Positions 1 through 5,434 of a stretch of 5,434 nucleotides of DNA are shown here, piece by piece. Position 1 is the first letter of the stretch. Every line of letters starts with the position of its first letter. Under the pieces are notes generated by a model that saw only the letters and a list, made by a program, of their open reading frames with translations, searched no databases and was not told the origin of the DNA. Source of the DNA: Streptosporangiaceae bacterium (lineage in GTDB: Bacteria > Actinomycetota > Actinomycetes > Streptosporangiales > Streptosporangiaceae). The stretch covers positions 1 through 5,434 of the forward strand of contig JASIGS010000725.1 of assembly GCA_030052355.1 (NCBI GenBank), read 5' to 3'. The position numbers and the translations under genes were made by a program.

Positions 1-142
1 ACTGAAGGTTTACGCCCCGTTAACTGTTACAGCGGGCACGTAGCTGCGGGATTGCGCCGCGCACGATACTCCCCCGCCTGGGCAGCCACGCCCCGGGCGA
101 GCTGTCCGGTCACCCGGGTCGACTGGCGCGTCGCCGCAGGTG
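1..142. other. Left-edge non-coding stretch beyond the 3' end of the hydrolase gene
   Basis: I find no supportable gene here. It contains a small odd palindrome CTGTTACAG (24-32) flanked by GCCCCG (14-19) and CGGGC. Two CCCGGG sites (92-97 and 113-118) could pair across a loop, and a 4-bp hairpin GGCG-cgt-CGCC (125-135) lies just beyond the hydrolase stop codon. On the minus strand these hairpins would follow the stop, but none is followed by a T-run, so I do not call a terminator. The neighbouring gene on the left lies outside the window. Confidence 0.4.
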
Positions 143-1879
143 TCAGGCGGCGGCCACCGGGCCGAGCTCGACACCAGCGAGCTCACCGTAGATGAGGAAG
201 CGGAACGGATCCTGAAGCTGGTGACGCTCCATCAGCCGGTAGAGCGCCTCCGTGCGCAGCCGCGCTAGGCCGGCGTGCTCCGGGTGCATGACCAGGCCCG
301 CGCTGGCGATCTCGAGCGCGAGCGCCGCGTCACGCTGAGCGAGCAGGGTCTGCGCCGCCGCCGCGAACTGCTCAGGCCTGCCGCCCGCCAGCAGGTCGAG
401 CGCGGCTGCCCGGTCGGCAGGCCCGATCGGCTCAAGGCCCTGGCCGTCGGGCTGCCAGTACCCGGAATGTTGGTGGTGGAGCCGCTGCACGAAGTGCTCG
501 CGGATGACCAGATAGGGTCCGACCGCGGCCGGATGATCCCGCAGTGTGTCCGGGAGCACGCCCGCGTCGAGCACCTGCGCCAGGGTCTGCCCGGCGCGGA
601 TGCGGTCAACCGAGTCGTCGCGCAGCTCGGTGAGGGCGGCGAGCAGTCCGGGAACGGTCTGGGCAGTGAACAGCTCAGTGAGCACCGGATGGCCGTGCAC
701 GAGCACGCGCGGGCTGAGCTCGGCGATGAGCCGCATCGTATCCAGCAGCCCGTCCGGCGATCCCTCGGCGAAGAACGGCGCGCCGAGGTACGGCATCATC
801 ACGTCCCCGGCGAACAGCACGCCGCTGCCCGGCAGGTAGACCATCAGTGCGTCGCTGGTCTCCCCGCCTGTCGTCGGGTAGAGGACGAACTCGATGTCGC
901 CGATCGCCATCGGGGTGATGCTGGCGACGGCCTGGTCAACGGCTATCGCTTCAAAGGTGGGGTTCGCGCCGTTGCCGAAGCCGGCGTCGCTTCCGGTGAA
1001 GTAACGGAACGGGAACGCGTTTCCCCGCTGCCGCTGCAGCTCGGCCTGGAACCGCGCTTGCGCTACTACCCGAGTCGCCGGGCCGGCGAGCGCGCGGATC
1101 CCGCCGGTGTGGTCGAAGTGCGCGTGTGTCAGTACCAGGTGGCTGACATCTTTGGCGTCGATGCCAGCGTCTGCGAGAGCAGCACGGACGCGGTGCTCGG
1201 CCGTGCCGGCGTCGATAGCCACGACACCGTCGCCGGCAGTGACGAACGCGAAGTCGCCGAAGTCGTAGCCGTGCGCGACCCGGACTCCCGGCGCCACCTC
1301 TTCGATAGCCGGCGAGCTCATGTGGAAGCCATCGGCAGCGTTCATCCAGGCACCGCCGAACTCCAGTCGCGCCTGCGCCGGCGCTGAGGACAGGCCCGAC
1401 TTCTGTGCCGCCTGCACCGCCAGTTCGTGCCTGCCCGCGGCTTCGTAAGCCGCGGCCAGCCCGTGGTAGACCGCGCGGATCATGGCGCTCGGGAACTGGT
1501 GGCGGACGGCCAGGACGAACTCAAGGTCGGCGATCGCCTGCTCGGCGCGTCCTGCGCCGGCCGGGAGGCCCGCTAGCGCCAGGCCGCGGTAGTACTGGGC
1601 TGGCCCTAGGTCCTTGCTTGCCGCCTCGTCCAGCCTGGCCAGACCTGCCGGAATGTCCGCGCCGGAGCGCACCTGGAAATAGCCGGCCAGCGCCAGCGGC
1701 AGCACCTGGTCTGGCTGGCTGGTGGCCACCTTCTCGAAATAGCGGTATCCCTCTTGATCCGCACCCGTCGCGGCCAGCACGGTTGCAAGGGTGACCAGCG
1801 TTACCCTGTCCGCGCCGGGCCAGGCCGCAGCCACTTTCAGTGCTTCGACCGTGCGGTCCGTGACGATTTGGTGTGACAT
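143..1879 (-). CDS. TPR-MBL fold hydrolase with alkylsulfatase-type dimerisation domain
   Basis: Predicted cytoplasmic dinuclear-metal hydrolase of 578 residues, with no signal peptide or membrane segment seen. Residues about 20-165 are Ala-rich helical repeats resembling three or four TPR units. The MBL core runs from about 190 to 400. It has THAHFDHTGG at 251-260 (H252, H254, D256, H257 as metal ligands), GGETSD at 338-343 (E340 fits the glutamate ligand of SdsA1-type alkylsulfatases), FAGD with D359 as probable bridging ligand, and VHGHP at 394-398 (H395 as last ligand, where alkylsulfatases usually have HGWP). Residues about 410-572 match the alkylsulfatase dimerisation domain, including a GYW...EPIGPADRA...LLAGG stretch and a terminal helical-repeat pattern. 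The SCP2-like C-terminal domain of classical alkylsulfatases is absent. Sulfate ester cleavage is possible but the substrate is inferred only from family; another ester or lactone hydrolase is an alternative. The ATG start is supported by GAGGAGG 10 nt upstream. It is divergent from the HxlR-type gene, which probably regulates it. Confidence 0.9.
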   Translation of the reverse strand: MSHQIVTDRTVEALKVAAAWPGADRVTLVTLATVLAATGADQEGYRYFEKVATSQPDQVLPLALAGYFQVRSGADIPAGLARLDEAASKDLGPAQYYRGLALAGLPAGAGRAEQAIADLEFVLAVRHQFPSAMIRAVYHGLAAAYEAAGRHELAVQAAQKSGLSSAPAQARLEFGGAWMNAADGFHMSSPAIEEVAPGVRVAHGYDFGDFAFVTAGDGVVAIDAGTAEHRVRAALADAGIDAKDVSHLVLTHAHFDHTGGIRALAGPATRVVAQARFQAELQRQRGNAFPFRYFTGSDAGFGNGANPTFEAIAVDQAVASITPMAIGDIEFVLYPTTGGETSDALMVYLPGSGVLFAGDVMMPYLGAPFFAEGSPDGLLDTMRLIAELSPRVLVHGHPVLTELFTAQTVPGLLAALTELRDDSVDRIRAGQTLAQVLDAGVLPDTLRDHPAAVGPYLVIREHFVQRLHHQHSGYWQPDGQGLEPIGPADRAAALDLLAGGRPEQFAAAAQTLLAQRDAALALEIASAGLVMHPEHAGLARLRTEALYRLMERHQLQDPFRFLIYGELAGVELGPVAAA

Positions 1880-1889
1880 CGCGGTGCGG

Positions 1890-1896
1890 CCTCCTC
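1890..1896 (-). promoter_or_regulatory. Ribosome binding site of the MBL hydrolase gene
   Basis: On the minus strand this reads GAGGAGG, an almost full Shine-Dalgarno match, with 10 nt between it and the ATG at 1877-1879. It fixes the start of the hydrolase gene. Confidence 0.75.
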
Positions 1897-1926
1897 AGTC
1901 GCTGCCTTGCAGGCCCGGACAGTCAG

Positions 1927-1955
1927 ATGCTCTGTCGTTAAGTTGAGAAAGTCAA
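1927..1955 (-). promoter_or_regulatory. Candidate sigma-70-type promoter for the MBL hydrolase gene
   Basis: On the minus strand a good -35 hexamer TTGACT (plus 1950-1955) lies exactly 17 bp from GAGCAT (plus 1927-1932). GAGCAT keeps the A at position 2 and T at position 6 of a -10 element but is otherwise weak. The predicted transcript would start near 1920, leaving a leader of about 40 nt that contains the ribosome binding site. The -35 hexamer overlaps a TTGA-N5-TCAA dyad, so a protein bound there would block this promoter. Confidence 0.4.
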
Positions 1956-1977
1956 GTTCTAGGATTCAAAATTCAAC
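1940..1977. promoter_or_regulatory. Candidate operator in the divergent promoter region
   Basis: This lies in the most AT-rich part of the window (21 G/C in 56 bases over 1935-1990). It holds a TTGA-N5-TCAA dyad (1943-1955), a wider GTTGA...TCAAC pair (1942-1946 and 1973-1977), a direct repeat of AAGTT (1940-1944 and 1954-1958) and a direct repeat of ATTCAA (1964-1969 and 1971-1976). TCAA recurs at 1952, 1966 and 1973, steps of 14 and 7. HxlR-family regulators bind short dyads near their own divergent promoters, so autoregulation plus control of the hydrolase gene is a reasonable inference. No experimental binding motif is known to me for this regulator. Confidence 0.45.
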
Positions 1978-1986
1978 CGAACTGCT

Positions 1987-1995
1987 TGCTAGAGT
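1987..1995 (+). promoter_or_regulatory. Extended -10 element for leaderless transcription of the HxlR-SCP2 gene
   Basis: TGCTAGAGT has the extended -10 form TGn-TANNNT, with hexamer TAGAGT at 1990-1995. Six bases separate it from the GTG at 2002, so the first transcribed base would be the G of the start codon or very close to it. That is the usual geometry of leaderless actinobacterial genes, and it fits the lack of a Shine-Dalgarno sequence. A -35 match is weak: TTCAAA at 1965-1970 is 19 bp away, and the extended -10 may compensate. Confidence 0.5.
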
Positions 1996-2001
1996 GGCGG
2001 G

Positions 2002-2685
2002 GTGCGCAGTTATGGGGAGTACTGCTCGATCGCCAAGGCGCTCGATGTCGTGGGCGACCGGTGGAGCCTGCTGATCATCCGGGAGCTCCTCATCCGCGGC
2101 GGCTGCCGCTATACCGACCTGAAGGACGGCCTGCCGGGAATCGCGACGAACCTGCTGTCCGACCGGATCCGGGAGCTCGAGTCGGCGGGCCTGATCTGGC
2201 GGGAAGCCGCTCCGCCTCCCGTCGCGGCCACGCTGTTCCACCTGACCGAGGCGGGCGCGGAACTGCTGCCGGTCCTGGAAGCGATCGGGAGGTGGGGTGT
2301 CAGGTACATGATGAACCCCGCCGACGGCGACCAGTTCCGTGGCCACTGGTTCGCCTTCCCGGCCTCGTTCTTCCTGCACGATCGGGATCCCGGCGGTCCG
2401 CATGTCTCGATCGAGCTCCGCGCCGCCGGCAGCCCCGCAGTCATCGAGGTATCCGCCGGATCGATTCGCACGCGCCCGGGAACTGCGGCCGCCCCGGACG
2501 TCGTCCTCACCGGCGAGCCCCGCGTCATCCTCGCGCTGTTCGCGGGTGCCATCTCCATGGCCCAGGCGGCTGATCTCGGGCTGGCGTTCGCCGGCGACGT
2601 CAGCGCGCTGGAGCGCGTCTTGCCGCGCGCAGCGGACGCGGCCGGCAGCGAGGCCGGCAGCAGCGTCAGGGGAACCCATGCCTGA
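2002..2685 (+). CDS. HxlR-family winged-helix regulator fused to an SCP2-like domain
   Basis: Predicted cytoplasmic DNA-binding repressor or activator of 227 residues. Residues about 5-105 follow the HxlR pattern: a Cys at position 8, ALDVVGDRWSLLIIRELL at 13-30, a YTDL segment at 37-40, the recognition-helix region PGIATNLLSDRIRELESAGL at 45-64, then the wing, LTEAG at 81-85 and a W at 98. Residues about 112-210 resemble an SCP2 sterol-carrier-like domain, with the VVLTGEPRVILALFAG and AFAGDVSALERVL stretches typical of its C-terminal half. Such fusions occur in actinobacteria, and the extra domain probably binds a hydrophobic ligand. Cys8 aligns with the N-terminal cysteine used for redox sensing in some HxlR proteins, so an oxidative or electrophile signal is also possible. 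The GTG start is forced: an in-frame TAG lies at 1990-1992 and no other start codon intervenes. The gene is divergent from the MBL hydrolase and upstream of secA2. The ligand and regulon are unknown. Confidence 0.92.
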   Translation: MRSYGEYCSIAKALDVVGDRWSLLIIRELLIRGGCRYTDLKDGLPGIATNLLSDRIRELESAGLIWREAAPPPVAATLFHLTEAGAELLPVLEAIGRWGVRYMMNPADGDQFRGHWFAFPASFFLHDRDPGGPHVSIELRAAGSPAVIEVSAGSIRTRPGTAAAPDVVLTGEPRVILALFAGAISMAQAADLGLAFAGDVSALERVLPRAADAAGSEAGSSVRGTHA

Positions 2686-2762
2686 TCAGCCTGGGGTGGG
2701 TGCTCAGTGAGGTCGCCGTCGGGGTCAGTGCCGGAACCGGGGCCGGCTGCCGGACGTGTTCT

Positions 2763-2814
2763 GTCTGTGGCGCTGACAAACCGCAGACTCGGGATGGCCC
2801 GGCTGAGCGGGCCA
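2763..2814 (+). promoter_or_regulatory. Two consecutive hairpins immediately before secA2
   Basis: Hairpin 1 pairs GTCTGTGG (2763-2770) with CCGCAGAC (2781-2788): eight base pairs, one a G-U wobble in RNA, around a 10-nt loop. Hairpin 2 pairs TGGCCCG (2795-2801) with CGGGCCA (2808-2814): seven perfect base pairs around a 6-nt loop, ending two bases before the GTG at 2817. Both loops contain GCTGA. There is no T-run, so this is not a classic terminator. If transcribed as a leader it could limit ribosome access to secA2. In such GC-rich DNA short hairpins can arise by chance, so the function is uncertain. Confidence 0.4.
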
Positions 2815-2816
2815 CG

Positions 2817-5105
2817 GTGAGCGGCTGGCGCGCCCGGTTCGAGCGCTTCCTGCAGCGACCGGGCACCCTTGATCTGAGGCCCTATCAGCAGCTGCTGCCG
2901 GAGATCGCCGGGCACGAGCCGCGCCTGCAGGCGCTGGCCGACGGCGATCTCGCCACCGCCGCGCGGGCGGCCCGTGACGACGCCGAGATCTGCGCCTGCG
3001 GCCGGGAGGCGGCGCGGCGCGGACTCGGCGAGCGGCCCTACGACGTCCAGGTGCTCGGGGCCCTGGCGATGCTGTCCGGACGGGTGGCCGAGATGGCGAC
3101 CGGCGAAGGCAAGACGCTGTCCGGCGCGCTCGCCGCGGCAGGTTACGCGCTCCGCGGCCGGTCGGTGCACGTGATGTCGGTCAACGACTATCTGGCACGG
3201 CGGGACGCCGAGTGGATGCGGCCGGTCTATGACCTGCTGGGCGTCACTGTCGGCTGGCTGGGTCAGGCCTCGTCCGCCGGGCAGCGACGGCGCGCCTATG
3301 CCGCGCAGGTTACCTACGGGGCGGTGAGCGAGATCGGTTTCGACGTGCTGCGCGACCGGCTCTGCACCGGCACTGCCGACCTCGTGGCGGGCGCACCCGA
3401 CGTGGTGCTGATCGACGAGGCCGACTCGGTCCTGGTCGACGAGGCCCAGGTTCCGCTTGTCCTGGCCGGCGCGGCGGATCTCGCAGACGCCAGCCGGGAC
3501 ATGGCTCTCGTTGTTGCCGGGCTGATCCCCGGCAAGGACTACGAGACCGACGAAGACGCTCGCAATGTCTACCTGACGAGCACGGGAACGCGGGTCGCGG
3601 AACGGGCTCTCGGGAACATCGACCTGTACAGCGGCGAGCACACGGACATGCTCACCCGGCTTAATGTCGCCCTGCACGCCGAAGCGCTCTTGCACCGCGA
3701 CGTCGACTACATCGTCCGGGACGGCCGGGTGCAGCTCATCAACCCCTCCAGGGGGCGGGTAGCCCGGCTCCAGCGCTGGCCGGACGGCCTGCACGCCGCG
3801 GTCGAGGCGAAGGAGGGAGTGGCTGCCAGCGAGAGCGGCGAGATCCTGGACAGCATCACGATCCAGTCCCTGGTCGGCCGGTACCGGGACGTCTGCGGCA
3901 TGACCGGTACCGCCGTGGCGGTCGGCGAGCAGCTGCGGGAGTTCTACGAACTGGAGGTCGTCGTGATCCCGCCGAACCGCCCGCTCGTGCGCATCGACGA
4001 GCCCGACCGGCTGTACGCCACGTCCAGGGAGAAAGAGCTAGCGATCGCCGAGGAGGTGACGGGGTCCCACGCCACCGGCCGGCCGATCCTCATCGGCACT
4101 CTCGATGTCGCCGAGTCCGAGCGGCTCGCCGCGGCGCTGGGCCGCGGCGGCGTGCCGTGCACCGTGCTGAACGCCAAGAACGACGCGCAGGAGGCCGCCG
4201 TCATCGCGGAGGCCGGGGCCTACGGCGCCGTCACCGTGTCCACGCAGATGGCTGGCCGCGGCACGGACATCCGGCTGGGCGGCACCGGCGGAGACCGGGA
4301 TCAGATCGCCGCGCTAGGCGGCCTGCTGGTCATCGGCACCGGCAGGCACACCAGCAGCAGGCTTGACGACCAGCTCCGCGGCCGCTCCGGGCGCCAGGGC
4401 GACCCGGGTGGCTCCGTGTTCTTCGCCAGTCTCGAAGACGAGCTCGTCGTCCAGTACGCGCCCGAGGCGGAGCCAGACGACGCGCTGGGACCCGGCCCGA
4501 TCCTGGATGCCGCCGCCCACCAGACCGTCGGACACGCGCAGCGCGTGGCCGAGGGCGTCAACCTGGAGATCCACCGCAACACGTGGCGCTACAACGAGCT
4601 TGTCGAACGTCAGCGAGCCATTGTGCTGGCGAGCCGGGACGAGCTGCTGCGCACCGATGCGGCCTTGTCACGAATGGGCCGGCAGTATCCCGAGCGCATG
4701 GCTGAGCTGAGCCCGGTCGTGCCCGCCGACATCCTCGCCGACGCCGCGCGCCAGGTCGCCCTCATCTGCCTGGACCAGGGCTGGGCCGACCACATGGCCT
4801 ACCTGGCGGAGGTGCGCGAGGGCATTCACCTGCGCGGGCTCGCGCGCGCCATCGACCCGCTGAACGAGTTCCATAAGGAGGCGGTCCGCGCCTTCAACAG
4901 CCTGCTCGACGACGTGGCGAACCGGTGCGCGGAGACGTTCAGGACAATCCCGATCACCGCCGACGGCGCTGACCTCGAGGCGGCCGGCCTGAAGCGGCCC
5001 ACGGCCACCTGGACCTACCTGGTGCACGACAACCCGTTCGGCACCGACATCGACAGGGCCATCAGGAGCGTGGGGCGCTGGCTCCGTGGCGGTAAGTCGC
5101 GTTAG
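2817..5105 (+). CDS. secA2: Accessory Sec translocase ATPase SecA2
   Basis: SecA2 is an ATPase that works with the SecYEG channel to export a limited set of proteins, alongside the essential SecA1. From the GTG at 2817 the product has 762 residues. Visible motifs are Walker A ATGEGKT (94-100), an NDYLARRDAEWM stretch (123-134), IDEADSVLVDEA (199-210), a preprotein cross-linking region (about 211-335) ending in GLHAAVEAKEG, CGMTGTA (360-366), TQMAGRGTD (476-484), QLRGRSGRQGDPG (519-531) and a helical scaffold/IRA1 region with GWADHMAYLAEVREGIHLRG (655-674). Line-by-line resemblance to mycobacterial SecA2, including the terminal RPTATWTYLVHDNP segment, separates it from SecA1. As usual for SecA2, the C-terminal cysteine zinc-binding tail is missing; the protein ends in a basic tail. 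An in-frame GTG at 2700 would add 39 residues with a CxxCxxC. I prefer 2817 because G/C at third positions is 28 of 39 codons before it but about 36 of the first 40 after it, and SecA2-like residues begin there. No clear ribosome site precedes either start. Confidence 0.95.
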   Translation: MSGWRARFERFLQRPGTLDLRPYQQLLPEIAGHEPRLQALADGDLATAARAARDDAEICACGREAARRGLGERPYDVQVLGALAMLSGRVAEMATGEGKTLSGALAAAGYALRGRSVHVMSVNDYLARRDAEWMRPVYDLLGVTVGWLGQASSAGQRRRAYAAQVTYGAVSEIGFDVLRDRLCTGTADLVAGAPDVVLIDEADSVLVDEAQVPLVLAGAADLADASRDMALVVAGLIPGKDYETDEDARNVYLTSTGTRVAERALGNIDLYSGEHTDMLTRLNVALHAEALLHRDVDYIVRDGRVQLINPSRGRVARLQRWPDGLHAAVEAKEGVAASESGEILDSITIQSLVGRYRDVCGMTGTAVAVGEQLREFYELEVVVIPPNRPLVRIDEPDRLYATSREKELAIAEEVTGSHATGRPILIGTLDVAESERLAAALGRGGVPCTVLNAKNDAQEAAVIAEAGAYGAVTVSTQMAGRGTDIRLGGTGGDRDQIAALGGLLVIGTGRHTSSRLDDQLRGRSGRQGDPGGSVFFASLEDELVVQYAPEAEPDDALGPGPILDAAAHQTVGHAQRVAEGVNLEIHRNTWRYNELVERQRAIVLASRDELLRTDAALSRMGRQYPERMAELSPVVPADILADAARQVALICLDQGWADHMAYLAEVREGIHLRGLARAIDPLNEFHKEAVRAFNSLLDDVANRCAETFRTIPITADGADLEAAGLKRPTATWTYLVHDNPFGTDIDRAIRSVGRWLRGGKSR

Positions 5106-5110
5106 AGGCT

Positions 5111-5126
5111 CGCCGTTGCGCCGTTG
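5111..5126. repeat. Tandem 8-bp direct repeat after secA2
   Basis: CGCCGTTG occurs twice with no gap (5111-5118 and 5119-5126), six bases after the secA2 stop codon. It is probably a simple replication-slippage duplication. Confidence 0.6.
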
Positions 5127-5226
5127 ACCCGGCGGCCGCATGCTGGGCGTCAGCGGCGGGCTGGCCGTAACGATCCCGTATCGCTGGCTTCGTAGCCTGG
5201 CGTGCGGGGGATCGATCGCGTGGTAC

Positions 5227-5231
5227 GGGAG
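5227..5231 (+). promoter_or_regulatory. Ribosome binding site of the membrane protein gene
   Basis: GGGAG sits six bases before the ATG at 5238-5240. It favours this ATG over the upstream in-frame GTG codons at 5202 and 5220. Confidence 0.6.
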
Positions 5232-5237
5232 AGCAAC

Positions 5238-5434
5238 ATGGCGCAGCAGCTGGCTGACCGCGGCGCGGCTGACCCGGCGGCGGCAGCGGCGCGGCGGCTC
5301 CGCGGGAGCCGGGTGGCCTGGTCGCTGCTCGTCCTGACGGCCGCGCTGCTGGCAGCCGGCCTGGTGCTCGCGCTGTCCGGCGGCGAGACGTGGAACTCCA
5401 GGCTGGCCGTCATTCCGGTCGAGCTGGCGCTGGC
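5238..5434 (+). CDS. Membrane protein, N-terminal part only (cut by window edge)
   Basis: An open frame from the ATG at 5238 runs off the right edge after 65 full codons. Residues 1-24 are polar and Ala/Arg-rich, with RRLRGSR (18-24) just before the membrane, as expected for a cytoplasmic N-terminus. Residues about 25-45 form one strongly hydrophobic helix, followed by a short polar loop (SGGETWNSR, 46-54) and the start of a second hydrophobic segment (about 55-65). This resembles the beginning of multi-helix actinobacterial sensor proteins such as membrane histidine kinases, whose first helices are followed by a RRPxNPIGW-type loop, but that loop would lie outside the window and the assignment is a guess. 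Third positions are almost all G or C, supporting real coding. An in-frame TAG at 5193-5195 limits the possible start. It follows secA2 in the same direction after 132 bp, so it probably has its own promoter. Confidence 0.65.
   Translation, partial: MAQQLADRGAADPAAAAARRLRGSRVAWSLLVLTAALLAAGLVLALSGGETWNSRLAVIPVELAL

Larger units (their letters stand above)
5106..5237 (+). other. Spacer between secA2 and the membrane protein gene
   Basis: No gene is supported here. The stretch has a tandem 8-bp repeat (5111-5126) and a small stem GCTG-ggcgt-CAGC (5142-5154), possibly extended by CCGC/GCGG through an internal loop. No T-run follows, so a terminator for secA2 is not established. TAGCCT at 5193-5198 fits a loose TANNNT -10 element for the downstream gene, but I see no convincing -35. 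Confidence 0.4.

Noticed and set aside
92..118. CCCGGG pair as a transcription terminator for the hydrolase gene
   Set aside because: The stem is only six bases of self-complementary sequence around a long loop, with no T-run in either direction.
275..1387. 370-residue open frame on the plus strand
   Set aside because: It lies antisense to the MBL hydrolase, is rich in Arg, Val and Glu typical of GC-rich shadow frames, and has no recognisable domain. The opposite strand carries intact catalytic motifs.
1405..1794. 129-residue Pro/Arg-rich plus-strand frame
   Set aside because: It is a shadow of the hydrolase N-terminal region; its Pro/Arg/Gly composition is typical of a wrong frame in GC-rich DNA.
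2731..2754. Cluster of CCGG/GGCC words as a terminator after the regulator gene
   Set aside because: The repeats are self-complementary GC-rich tetramers with overlapping pairings, and no stable single stem with a T-run could be drawn.
2109..3794. 561-residue open frame on the minus strand
   Set aside because: It spans two well-supported plus-strand genes (HxlR-SCP2 and secA2) and their spacer, shows no family motif, and has the composition of an antisense shadow.
4668..5141. 157-residue minus-strand frame at the end of secA2
   Set aside because: It is antisense to the conserved SecA2 C-terminal region, with no recognisable domain or ribosome site.
5140..5337. 65-residue plus-strand frame starting in the spacer after secA2
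   Set aside because: It overlaps the better-supported membrane protein frame, lacks a ribosome site and has a Trp/Arg-rich shadow composition.

Overview
The window is about two-thirds or more G+C. Its genes use G/C at most third codon positions and include GTG starts. Together with a SecA2-type translocase and a winged-helix regulator fused to an SCP2-like domain, this points to a high-GC actinomycete. I cannot name the genus from sequence alone.

Layout. Positions 1-142 hold no gene that I can support. Positions 143-1879 (minus strand) encode a 578-residue protein. It has a TPR-like helical N-terminus, a metallo-beta-lactamase (MBL) core with an intact HxHxDH motif, and an alkylsulfatase-type dimerisation domain. 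A 122-bp, locally AT-rich divergent promoter region (1880-2001) separates it from a plus-strand gene (2002-2685). That gene encodes an HxlR-family DNA-binding domain joined to a C-terminal SCP2-like lipid-binding domain. After a 131-bp spacer with two consecutive hairpins comes secA2 (best start 2817, ending 5105), the accessory SecA ATPase. A 132-bp spacer follows, then the first 65 codons of a membrane protein (5238 onward) cut off by the window edge.

How the genes may relate. The hydrolase and the HxlR-SCP2 regulator are head to head and share a promoter region with dyads and direct repeats. The simplest inference is that the regulator controls itself and the hydrolase in response to a lipophilic or reactive compound. 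Classical alkylsulfatases carry MBL, dimerisation and SCP2-like domains on one chain. Here the hydrolase lacks the SCP2-like part while the neighbouring regulator has one, which is the most notable arrangement in the window. SecA2 is a separate housekeeping/accessory export function. It may be read through from the regulator gene or have its own structured leader. I see no mobile element, CRISPR array, RNA gene, phage gene or clear new multi-gene system.
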